A stretch of DNA of 36,873 nt from contig LKUE01000198.1 of the NCBI GenBank assembly GCA_001412365.1, positions 1 to 36,873 on the forward strand, given 5' to 3'. This document shows positions 18,278-25,864 of the stretch, one piece after another. The notes under the pieces were generated by a model. The model did not search any database. It had not been told where the DNA came from and saw nothing but the letters and a program-made list of their open reading frames with translations. The stretch is from Desulfuromonas sp. SDB (lineage in GTDB: Bacteria; SDB-A). Every line of letters starts with the position of its first letter. The first letter of the stretch is position 1. The position numbers and the translations under genes are program-made.

Positions 18278-19357
18278 ATGCTGGAAGCATTAAAATCAGC
18301 GGCTGAGCGTAGAGAGCAGATAAATCAATTAATGACAGATAACCAGGTTATAAATGATCAATCCAGGTATTTAAAACTGATCAAGGAAAAAGCTGAACTC
18401 GATCCTTTAGCGGATGGCTATGAAAATTTAATTAAATACCAAAAACAGATAGACCAGACCAAAAAGCTTCTGGAAGCTGAATCAGATCCTGAAATAGTTG
18501 AATTAGCTGAAAATGAACTTGAAGAGTTGCAGATAAAGTTTGAGCAACTGCAGCAGGAAATTAAAATCCTGATGATCCCGGATGATCCCATGGACAGCCG
18601 GAATATTATCGTTGAAATAAGAGCAGGAGCAGGAGGAGGAGAAGCTGCTCTTTTTGCCGGCGATTTATTCAGAATGTATCAAAAATATGCGGATATACAA
18701 AATTGGAAATTCGAACTTATTGATGCTCATAGAACGGAATTAGGTGGCTTTAAAGAAATAATATTTTCCATAACCGGCAATAATGTATATAAGCACATGA
18801 AGTTTGAATCAGGAGTGCACCGGGTTCAGAGGGTTCCGGTCACTGAATCGGGTGGCAGAATCCATACTTCCACAGTTACCGTGGCAATCCTGCCTGAACC
18901 GGAAGAAATCGAAGTGCAGGTTGATTTAAAAGATATAAAAATGGATTTTTTCCATTCATCGGGTCCGGGAGGACAAAACGTAAATAAACTATCCACTGCG
19001 GTAAGATTGACTCATTTACCCAGCGGCTTAGTGGTAGTATGCCAGGATGAAAGAAGTCAACTGAAAAATCGAGAAAAAGCGATGAAAGTTTTAAAGGCGA
19101 GATTATACGACCAGAAGATTACCGAAGAAGAAAATAAAATTTCTTCCCAGAGGAAAAAACAAGTGGGAACTGGAGACCGAAGTGAAAGAATCAGAACTTA
19201 CAATTTCCCCCAAAAAAGAATAACTGACCACAGAATTGAATTATCGGTGTATAAACTTGATGATTTTTTAAATGGCAGCATCGGCATAATAACGGATAAA
19301 CTTCTGGAGCAAGAACAAAACCAAAAATTGGAAAGTATTACCGAAAATCCTTCCTGA
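18278..19357 (+). CDS. prfA: peptide chain release factor 1
   Basis: Ends translation at UAA and UAG codons. Codon recognition is by a tripeptide PVT at 187-189, the PxT form of RF1. The catalytic GGQ is at 231-233 within [12 protein letters not shown]. The protein has the usual length (359 aa) and ends with the normal C-terminal region. A GGAGG site overlaps the end of the preceding gene, 4 bases away. The methyltransferase that modifies the GGQ glutamine follows directly. Confidence 0.97.
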   Translation: MLEALKSAAERREQINQLMTDNQVINDQSRYLKLIKEKAELDPLADGYENLIKYQKQIDQTKKLLEAESDPEIVELAENELEELQIKFEQLQQEIKILMIPDDPMDSRNIIVEIRAGAGGGEAALFAGDLFRMYQKYADIQNWKFELIDAHRTELGGFKEIIFSITGNNVYKHMKFESGVHRVQRVPVTESGGRIHTSTVTVAILPEPEEIEVQVDLKDIKMDFFHSSGPGGQNVNKLSTAVRLTHLPSGLVVVCQDERSQLKNREKAMKVLKARLYDQKITEEENKISSQRKKQVGTGDRSERIRTYNFPQKRITDHRIELSVYKLDDFLNGSIGIITDKLLEQEQNQKLESITENPS

Positions 19358-19362
19358 AATTT

Positions 19363-20220
19363 ATGACATTAACCCAGGCAATTAAAATTGGTTCGGATAT
19401 CCTAAATTCAGCCGGCATTGAAAATCCCGAATTTAATTCCCGTTATTTATTAACAGCTCTTTTAGACAAAAATCTTCTGTATCCGGTAAGCTGCCCCCAC
19501 CACAACATAGATAAATTTGTTTTTACAAAATTCATGAGACTGGTCAGATTGAGATCAAATAATCATCCTACCCAGTATCTTATTGGCAAACAGTGGTTTA
19601 GAGAATTGCAGATTAAAGTTGGCCCGGGATGTTTCATCCCCCGTCCGGAGACTGAACTGATAGTAGAACAAGTGCTAACCGAGTTCTCTCCGGAGGATAA
19701 GGGAATAATTATTGAAATTTGCACCGGTTCCGGTGCCATTGCCATTGATCTGGCTAATAATCTTCCTCAAATGAATATCATGGCTATGGATATAAGTGCC
19801 CGGGGTTTGATTTGGGCAAAAAAAAATCAGCAAAACCTGTCCGCTTATGATAATTTAACTTTAGTCAATGCTGATTTGCTGAATTGCATAATTTCCCACC
19901 ACCACATCCGGGCGATAGTAGTCAATCCCCCTTACATTCCATCTGAGCAAATTAAATATTTATCTCTTGAAATTCAAAATCATGAACCTCATCTTGCTGT
20001 GGACGGAGGGGAAGCCGGATTGGAAGTTATCGAAGAAATTATATGCCAATGTGCGTCAATATTACCTGAAAAAGCAAGTTTATACATGGAACTAGGTCAT
20101 AACCAGCATAATGCTGTTCAGAAACTATTACTTCAACAAGGGTTTAATGATATAGTATTTTATAAAGATTTTATGCAATACAACCGGATAGTCAGAGCTA
20201 GGATAAATGAAATCATTTAG
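19363..20220 (+). CDS. prmC: release factor glutamine methyltransferase
   Basis: Methylates the glutamine of the GGQ motif in release factors using S-adenosylmethionine. The 285-aa protein has an N-terminal helical domain with FIPRPETELIVE (91-102), the SAM-binding EICTGSGAIAIDLA (118-131) and the catalytic NPPY (188-191). It follows prfA by 5 bases and overlaps the NAD kinase start by 14 bp. A run of nine A lies at 19818-19826 (the AKKN codons). I see no ribosome binding site, so coupling to prfA is likely. Confidence 0.96.
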   Translation: MTLTQAIKIGSDILNSAGIENPEFNSRYLLTALLDKNLLYPVSCPHHNIDKFVFTKFMRLVRLRSNNHPTQYLIGKQWFRELQIKVGPGCFIPRPETELIVEQVLTEFSPEDKGIIIEICTGSGAIAIDLANNLPQMNIMAMDISARGLIWAKKNQQNLSAYDNLTLVNADLLNCIISHHHIRAIVVNPPYIPSEQIKYLSLEIQNHEPHLAVDGGEAGLEVIEEIICQCASILPEKASLYMELGHNQHNAVQKLLLQQGFNDIVFYKDFMQYNRIVRARINEII

Positions 20221-21061
20221 TAATTTTAGAATTGTTTTAAATCCCCATAAAACAAATGCTCAAACGGTTAGAAAACAAATTGAAACCTATCTGAAAAAAC
20301 ATGATAAACAGGTAATCTGCAGCGACCAGGCTGTTGACCAGGAAGATTTAGTTATTTCCCTGGGGGGTGATGGAACTTTACTTAAGGCAGCCAGATCATT
20401 AAAAAATCCCGATGTGCCCATATTAGGTATAAATCTGGGTAATCTTGGATTTCTAGCGGATATTTCTGCTCAGAAAATTGAAACCTGCCTTGACCAGATA
20501 ATCTGCGGCAATTATTATCTTGAGCCCAGAACCCAGTTAACTACCGGTAAAAATCTTCAGGCTTTAAATGATGTGGTCATCGCTTCCGGAAAAACTTTCC
20601 GGGTAATTCAGATGCTGGTGTTTATTGATGATCATTTCTTCAGTGAAATAGTAGGTGATGGTTTTATCATTTCCACTCCCACCGGTTCCACCGCTTATTC
20701 TCTATCAGTGGGAGGGCCAATTGTCTATCCCACCATGGAAGTGATAATACTAAATGCCATTTCCCCTCATATGCTGAGTCTGCGCCCATTAATTGTTCCG
20801 GGAAAATCTACCATAAAGATACAAATCTGCAGTGATCTCGCTTCGGTGGTAATTGACGGTCAGATATCTGAAAACCTTTCCAAAGGCAGCACTATCAACA
20901 TCACTCAATCCCCTCATAAGGTTAAATTATTGAAAATTAAGGGCATGGAATATTTCAATTTACTCCGAAGCAAATTAAGGCTGGGTGATCTTAAGGCAAG
21001 ACGCATCTGTGAGGATTGTGACCAGAGATTTGACTGTCCTTATCCAAAATTACCAATATGA
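20207..21061 (+). CDS. nadK: NAD kinase
   Basis: Phosphorylates NAD to NADP with ATP. Signatures: GGDGTLLKA at 53-61, GINLGNLGFLAD near 75-86, NDVVIASG near 122 and the TPTGSTAYSLSVGGPIV segment near 163-180. Length is 284 aa. The tail after the normal fold (about 255-284) is basic and then carries a short C268-x2-C271-x5-C277 cluster, not a usual NAD kinase feature. Overlaps are 14 bp with prmC and 4 bp with recN (ATGA). Confidence 0.95.
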   Translation: MKSFSNFRIVLNPHKTNAQTVRKQIETYLKKHDKQVICSDQAVDQEDLVISLGGDGTLLKAARSLKNPDVPILGINLGNLGFLADISAQKIETCLDQIICGNYYLEPRTQLTTGKNLQALNDVVIASGKTFRVIQMLVFIDDHFFSEIVGDGFIISTPTGSTAYSLSVGGPIVYPTMEVIILNAISPHMLSLRPLIVPGKSTIKIQICSDLASVVIDGQISENLSKGSTINITQSPHKVKLLKIKGMEYFNLLRSKLRLGDLKARRICEDCDQRFDCPYPKLPI

Positions 21062-22704
21062 TTGAACAGCTTAAAATATCCAACTACGCAACCATAAAAG
21101 ATATTCAAATTACATTTAAACCAGGTTTAAATATAATCACCGGGGAAACCGGTTCGGGTAAGTCACTTATTGTAGATGCTATAAGCACCGTTTTGGGCAG
21201 CAAATTAGACCGGAGATCAGTTAAACCTGACCAGGGCGAAACTGAAATTAATCTGGTAATCCGCCAGAATGAATCAACTGTTTTGAGTAGAATTATTCCA
21301 AAGACCGGGAGTACTAAGAATTTTATCAACAATGAAAATGCCAAGGTTCAGCAATTAAAAAAATTTTCCGAAACTGAAGTAATGGTTTTTGGACAGCACA
21401 GCATATCTGAACTGCTGTCCCCTGAAAATTACAGTTATTATTTAGATTCTTTTGCCGGTTCCATTGATAAAACTGAAAATTTAAAACAGCTTTTAGAGAT
21501 TTATCTTGATCAAAAGAAGAAGTTAAAAAATTTAATTAATCGGCAGGCGAGATTAGCCGAACAATACCAGCTGGCAGAATATCAGCTGCAGGAAATTGAT
21601 TTACTAAATCCAGAACCACAGGAATGGGAGGAATTAAACAACCAATTATCCCGTCTTGAAAATTATGAAAAAATTAAAAGCCTGGCTGATGAAGTTGAGC
21701 AGCTGCTGGATGGAGATCAATTCAGCTTTACCCAATTATTATCTGAAATCGAACCTCGACTTGAACATCTTCAAGATTTAGATCCGGAGATGGACCAGCT
21801 CAATACCTTAAAGGATCAAATGTCAATTGCCAAAGATGAACTTAATTATCAGTTGAGGAAATTTTCAGATATTGAATTCGATGAGGAATTATTGACCGAG
21901 CTCAGGGAAAGAAAACAAGCTTTATCTAAATTAATTAAAAAGTTCGGGGGCAGTATAGAATCATTGTTGAATCATAAACATGATTTAATGGAGAAGTTGT
22001 CATCCCGAGAAAATTTCCAGACGGAAATTAAAACTATCCAGGATAATCTAATTGTCCAGGAACAAGAAATAGTTGAACTGGCTGCTGCAATTTCTGAAAT
22101 CAGAAAGAACAAATCCGGTTCTGTTGAATCCACTATTTTAAAAATGTTAGTCAACCTTGGTTTTGATCATGCAGTTTTCAAAATAGACATAAAACCAAAA
22201 AACAATGGAATGGTGGAGATCAGACAAAAATTTTTAGACTGGTCCGGTCTGGATGATATTCAATTCAAATTTACGGCAAATCCGGATATTAAACCTGCCT
22301 TACTCAGCGAAGTGGTTTCCGGGGGTGAATTATCCAGATTGGCATTAGCTTTGCAGTCAACTATCCTTAAGGAAAAATTACTTCCCACTGTAGTTTTCGA
22401 TGAAATTGACACTGGAATTTCAGGTAGAATTGCCCAGGCAGTGGGAAAATATTTAAGCAATCTGGCGGTCGATCATCAAGTAATTGTAATCACCCATCTC
22501 CCCCAAATAGCCGCTTTTGCCGATCATTACATAAAAATCAATAAACTATCCAAAGGAAAAGGTGTTTCAACTCAAGCATATTACGCCAACCAATCCCAAC
22601 AGAGAATACAAGCCATTGCGGAATTAGCGGGAGGAGAAAAAATTACCTCCCAGACCTTGGACTATGTCCGCAGTTTAATCAATACCGAGATAAAGGAGGA
22701 TTGA
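21058..22704 (+). CDS. recN: DNA repair protein RecN
   Basis: SMC-like ATPase for recombinational repair of double-strand breaks. The N-terminal Walker A is GETGSGKS (29-36); two coiled-coil stretches, rich in Leu, Glu and Lys, span about 140-350. The C-terminal ATPase part has the signature SEVVSGGELSRLALALQ near 417-433, Walker B TVVFDEIDTGISG near 445, and HLPQIAAFADHY near 480. At 548 aa it is complete. It overlaps nadK by 4 bp, a pairing seen in many bacteria. Confidence 0.96.
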   Translation: MIEQLKISNYATIKDIQITFKPGLNIITGETGSGKSLIVDAISTVLGSKLDRRSVKPDQGETEINLVIRQNESTVLSRIIPKTGSTKNFINNENAKVQQLKKFSETEVMVFGQHSISELLSPENYSYYLDSFAGSIDKTENLKQLLEIYLDQKKKLKNLINRQARLAEQYQLAEYQLQEIDLLNPEPQEWEELNNQLSRLENYEKIKSLADEVEQLLDGDQFSFTQLLSEIEPRLEHLQDLDPEMDQLNTLKDQMSIAKDELNYQLRKFSDIEFDEELLTELRERKQALSKLIKKFGGSIESLLNHKHDLMEKLSSRENFQTEIKTIQDNLIVQEQEIVELAAAISEIRKNKSGSVESTILKMLVNLGFDHAVFKIDIKPKNNGMVEIRQKFLDWSGLDDIQFKFTANPDIKPALLSEVVSGGELSRLALALQSTILKEKLLPTVVFDEIDTGISGRIAQAVGKYLSNLAVDHQVIVITHLPQIAAFADHYIKINKLSKGKGVSTQAYYANQSQQRIQAIAELAGGEKITSQTLDYVRSLINTEIKED

Positions 22705-22707
22705 ACC

Positions 22708-23193
22708 ATGGATCTCCACGCAGTTAAAGTACATAATCCTCAACAGTTAAATACCATAATCGGAATTTCCCATTTTATAATGACCTGCGAAGATATCGCA
22801 GAAGTACTGCTTAAAACCGTGCCCGGAATTAATTTTGGGCTGGCTTTTTGTGAAGCTTCTCAACAGCGACTGATAAGAACGGAAGGAAACCAACCTGAAC
22901 TAATCGAGCAAGCGGTGGTCAATGCAAAAAACATCGGAGCCGGTCATTGTTTTGTATTGATGGTCGATAATTCTTATCCCATTAATTTCCTGACCGCCCT
23001 GAAAAATTTACCGGAAATTGCCTGTATTTTATGCGCCAGCGCTAATCCTCTGGAAGTTATTATCGCCGAAACAGAACAAGGGAGAGGTATTGTGGGGATT
23101 ATTGATGGACAGACTCCTCTGGGAGTGGAAACCGAACAAGACCGGAAACAAAGATTTAAACTTCTAAGGGATATTGGGTACAAATTAAGTTAA
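22708..23193 (+). CDS. adenosine-specific kinase-like protein
   Basis: Belongs to the small family annotated as adenosine-specific kinase (DUF355), about 160 aa, found mostly in archaea and deep-branching or anaerobic bacteria. Visible landmarks: a central FGLAFCEASQQRLIRTEGN near residue 47, NAKNIGAGHCFVL near 72-84, ILCASANPLEVIIAETEQGRGIVGIIDG near 108-135 and a PLGVETEQDRKQR end. AAGGAGG precedes the ATG, overlapping the recN end. The biochemical role rests on family annotation and is not proven here. It sits 18 bases ahead of phosphofructokinase. Confidence 0.8.
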   Translation: MDLHAVKVHNPQQLNTIIGISHFIMTCEDIAEVLLKTVPGINFGLAFCEASQQRLIRTEGNQPELIEQAVVNAKNIGAGHCFVLMVDNSYPINFLTALKNLPEIACILCASANPLEVIIAETEQGRGIVGIIDGQTPLGVETEQDRKQRFKLLRDIGYKLS

Positions 23194-23211
23194 TCCAGGA
23201 AGGAGAGGAAT

Positions 23212-24186
23212 TTGGCAAAAATGAAGATTGGAATATTAACCAGCGGAGGCGATTCTCCGGGCATGAATGCCGCTATCAGGGCAATAGTCAATGAAGCCAT
23301 ACCTCTGCAGATTGAAATATTGGGATTCATAGAAGGATATCAGGGACTGATACAAGGGAACTGTCAGCCACTGGATAGTAAAATAGTTCAACCGGTAATA
23401 CGTTGGGGTGGCAGTATTATTAAATCCTCCCGGTGTGCTGAATTTCTTGAACGGCAAGGCAGAGACAGAGCATTTAAGACTTATCAAAATTTAAATTTAA
23501 GCGGCTTAATTGTAATAGGAGGTAATGGCACTGTAACCGGAGCGATGGAATTTTCTCAGGAAAATGAAATAAATATTATTGGTCTGCCCGGCACCATTGA
23601 TAATGATATTTCTGGCACAGACTACACCATTGGTTTTGATACTGCAGTAAACACCGCCATGCAGGCTATTGATAAAATACAGGACACCGCCAATACCATG
23701 GAAAATTTGTTCTTTGTTGAAGTTATGGGCAGACATTCCGGTGAAATCGCTTTAATGTCGGCAATTGCAGGAGGAGCTGATGCAGCTTTAATTCCTGAAG
23801 TTCCAACCGATCTGGACAATCTCATCCACCGATTATCCCAGGAATTATCCGCAGGAAAAGAAGGATTAGTAGTGGTGGTGGCAGAAGGAGATGACTTGGG
23901 GAAGGCTATTGAAATTGCAAAGAAAACCAGAAACAAGTTGAATATTACTACCAAAGTAACCGTACTTGGGCACACCCAGCGGGGAGGCAGTCCAACCGCA
24001 AGAGACAGGTATCTTTCCACATTATTAGGAGCTAAGGCGGTTCAGTTAATAGTTCAGGGCAAAACTCAGATCATGATTGGAATAAAAGAAGGAAAACTGG
24101 TAGAAGTACCGTTTACCCAGGCCAGTCAAAAAGAAAGTCATGTACAAAAAATGTTCTCACAAGGTATAATTAGGATTTTAACCTGA
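23212..24186 (+). CDS. pfkA: 6-phosphofructokinase
   Basis: Phosphorylates fructose 6-phosphate to the 1,6-bisphosphate in glycolysis. The 324-aa protein has GGDSPGMNAAIRA at 12-24, LPGTIDNDI with the catalytic Asp near 127-131, EVMGRHSGEIAL near 168 and GHTQRGGSPTARDR near 247. The Gly106 position favours ATP as donor, since pyrophosphate enzymes normally carry Asp there. The preceding residue is Asn105 (GGNGT) where the E. coli enzyme has a magnesium-binding Asp. I choose TTG 23212: AAGGAG (23200-23205) is 6 bases upstream, whereas ATG 23221 would be 15 bases away. Confidence 0.93.
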   Translation: MAKMKIGILTSGGDSPGMNAAIRAIVNEAIPLQIEILGFIEGYQGLIQGNCQPLDSKIVQPVIRWGGSIIKSSRCAEFLERQGRDRAFKTYQNLNLSGLIVIGGNGTVTGAMEFSQENEINIIGLPGTIDNDISGTDYTIGFDTAVNTAMQAIDKIQDTANTMENLFFVEVMGRHSGEIALMSAIAGGADAALIPEVPTDLDNLIHRLSQELSAGKEGLVVVVAEGDDLGKAIEIAKKTRNKLNITTKVTVLGHTQRGGSPTARDRYLSTLLGAKAVQLIVQGKTQIMIGIKEGKLVEVPFTQASQKESHVQKMFSQGIIRILT

Positions 24187-24196
24187 AGGAGGAAAT

Positions 24197-25618
24197 ATGT
24201 TTATATTTTTAATACTGTTGGTGACTCAATTGGCACCAGTAATCCTGCCTATTGATGTCGTAGACACCCATACCATACAAAATGATCCCATAATTTTTGA
24301 ATATAAAGCTTCATCCAAGGGATTCCTATCCGTAGTGGCAAGATGTAAACAATCCGATGGTGATATCATGATATTAGGAAGAGGTCCAAATTCAGTTTAT
24401 CTTAATTTACAGGGCGGATCAGAAGATTCTGATGTTGGAGGTAATTACGGCTTTGAGCAGACTATCTTCAATATTCCGGGGGCAGGCACCTACTATGTGA
24501 TGATAGTTCCTTATTCCAGTTTTGATCAACCTCAGTCAGTGGATGTTATGGCTTGGTTTAAAAACGATATTGAATTAATTCCAACACAATCAATCCCTAT
24601 GGTAATAAAAGAAAAAATACAAGATCTTGAAGAAGTGGAGGCACAATTAAGCGGACTTTATCCCCTGGCAGTTTACGAAATGGAAAGCTATGATAATTTT
24701 AATCACTTATTGCTGGGAAGAGTGGAAGCCAGCGAAGATGTTATTCTTGAGTTGTATTCTCCGGACAATCCTGCAGTATATGTTTATCAATCGGACTATG
24801 ATCTAGAAGGCAACGCTGGCATAGAACAGATAACCATGATGTCGGAAACTGAAAATCCAATATTTGTGATAAGACCTTACAACTTTCCTGAAAATGAGAT
24901 ATTTTACAATTTCCAGGTTGAAGCTATTCCCGCAGATATAGAATTAACTTTATCCCAGGGAAAAGCAGAAGATGAAGGATATGTGGATCCGCAAACTGGT
25001 TTGGACAGAATGCTTTATTCAGTAACCTGTCCCCAGGAAGGGATCTTAGTTGTTGATCTACATGGTGAAAACGGCGATCTAATCTTAAACGCATACTCTA
25101 TGGATACAATGATCTCATCTGATTATGATTATGAAGATGATCTGGGGAGAGAAAAGCTGGTTTTATTTCCGGGAGAATATTTACTTGAAGTCATCTCTCA
25201 GCCATCCAATATGGAACCTATTGATTACATGATCTACGCCACTGTTCACCGTGATCAAGACGCTTCTTATTCCGGGGCAGTACAGCTGGATTTAGGAGTA
25301 AAGCACCAGGACCAGATATCTGCAGCAAGCTACGATTTCCTTGATTATTATTATTTCCAGTGTCCCCAGGATGGACAGTATATTATTGAAACCATGGGAA
25401 CTGACTATATAGGTGATCTGATTCTGACTGTAGAAAATTCAGACGGCGAAATATTATCCACCTCTGATCAGGATATAAACGGAGATTACACTTACGAACA
25501 ATGTGTGGTGGATCTTAATTCCGGAGATAGAATTTACATCAAGGTCGAACCCTACTATGAGTACCAAGAAGACATACAGGATTGCCAATATAATATTACT
25601 ATTACCCGATCAGAATAG
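24197..25618 (+). CDS. secreted protein with four PPC-like beta repeats
   Basis: Unrecognised extracytoplasmic protein of 473 aa. The N-terminal 17 residues are hydrophobic (MFIFLILLVTQLAPVIL), a likely signal though without the usual positive start. The body has four similar units of about 110-120 residues, each with a motif of the form S-D-x-D-x-x-G-x-x-x-x-E-[QK]: residues 78-88, 199-211, 308-320 and 423-435. Each motif is followed by a strand ending in a V-x-P-Y-like or equivalent. This resembles the bacterial pre-peptidase C-terminal (PPC) beta sandwich. The protein is strongly acidic and has no catalytic motif. AAGGAGG overlaps the pfkA stop. A binding or surface role is inferred. Confidence 0.7.
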   Translation: MFIFLILLVTQLAPVILPIDVVDTHTIQNDPIIFEYKASSKGFLSVVARCKQSDGDIMILGRGPNSVYLNLQGGSEDSDVGGNYGFEQTIFNIPGAGTYYVMIVPYSSFDQPQSVDVMAWFKNDIELIPTQSIPMVIKEKIQDLEEVEAQLSGLYPLAVYEMESYDNFNHLLLGRVEASEDVILELYSPDNPAVYVYQSDYDLEGNAGIEQITMMSETENPIFVIRPYNFPENEIFYNFQVEAIPADIELTLSQGKAEDEGYVDPQTGLDRMLYSVTCPQEGILVVDLHGENGDLILNAYSMDTMISSDYDYEDDLGREKLVLFPGEYLLEVISQPSNMEPIDYMIYATVHRDQDASYSGAVQLDLGVKHQDQISAASYDFLDYYYFQCPQDGQYIIETMGTDYIGDLILTVENSDGEILSTSDQDINGDYTYEQCVVDLNSGDRIYIKVEPYYEYQEDIQDCQYNITITRSE

Positions 25619-25622
25619 ATGA

Positions 25623-25638
25623 TATAATGACCGGTCAT
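25623..25638. promoter_or_regulatory. -10-like TATAAT and adjoining 12-bp palindrome ahead of tRNA-Ala
   Basis: TATAAT at 25623-25628 lies 42 bases upstream of the tRNA. The perfect palindrome ATGACCGGTCAT (25627-25638) overlaps its last two bases. No good -35 is visible at the right distance, so this promoter call is weak. Confidence 0.3.
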
Positions 25639-25670
25639 CTTATTGATAACATAGAATAATAAATCAACCA

Positions 25671-25743
25671 GGGGCAGTGGCTCAGCTGGTAGAGCGCCTC
25701 CCTCGCACGGAGGAGATCGGCGGTTCGACTCCGCTCTGCTCCA
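25671..25743 (+). tRNA. tRNA-Ala (anticodon CGC)
   Basis: The full cloverleaf can be folded by hand. The acceptor arms are GGGGCAG and CTGCTCC with the G3-U70 pair that identifies alanine tRNAs (25673 with 25740). The D stem is GCTC/GAGC and the anticodon stem CCTCC/GGAGG. The loop is CTCGCAC with anticodon CGC, followed by the T arm GGCGG-TTCGACT-CCGCT. The discriminator is A; CCA is not encoded. It reads GCG codons. It lies 6 bases ahead of the SRP RNA gene. Confidence 0.93.
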
Positions 25744-25749
25744 GATATT

Positions 25750-25847
25750 GCGGCTGGCTCCATTAAAGGATGTGCCGACGAACCCCGTCAGGTCCGAGAG
25801 GAAGCAGCGGTAGTCAGAGCACTCCTGTTAACGGTTAAGCTGGCCGC
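25750..25847 (+). ncRNA. ffs: signal recognition particle RNA (small bacterial type)
   Basis: The 98-nt RNA has the diagnostic domain IV core GTCAGGTCC ... GGAAGCAGC, which binds Ffh. The ends pair as GCGGCTGGCT with AGCTGGCCGC, 10 base pairs including two G-U. The apical tetraloop reads GAGA instead of the common GGAA; it still fits the GNRA class. There is no Alu domain, so it is the short Gram-negative-type form. The place between a tRNA and dnaX is a conserved arrangement. Confidence 0.92.
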
Positions 25848-25864
25848 TAGCAAATGGATTAATT

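Noticed and set aside
19818-19826. Run of nine A in prmC as a second slippage site
   Set aside because: The methyltransferase is complete across it and there is no known use for a shortened product; kept only as a caution for the dnaX case.
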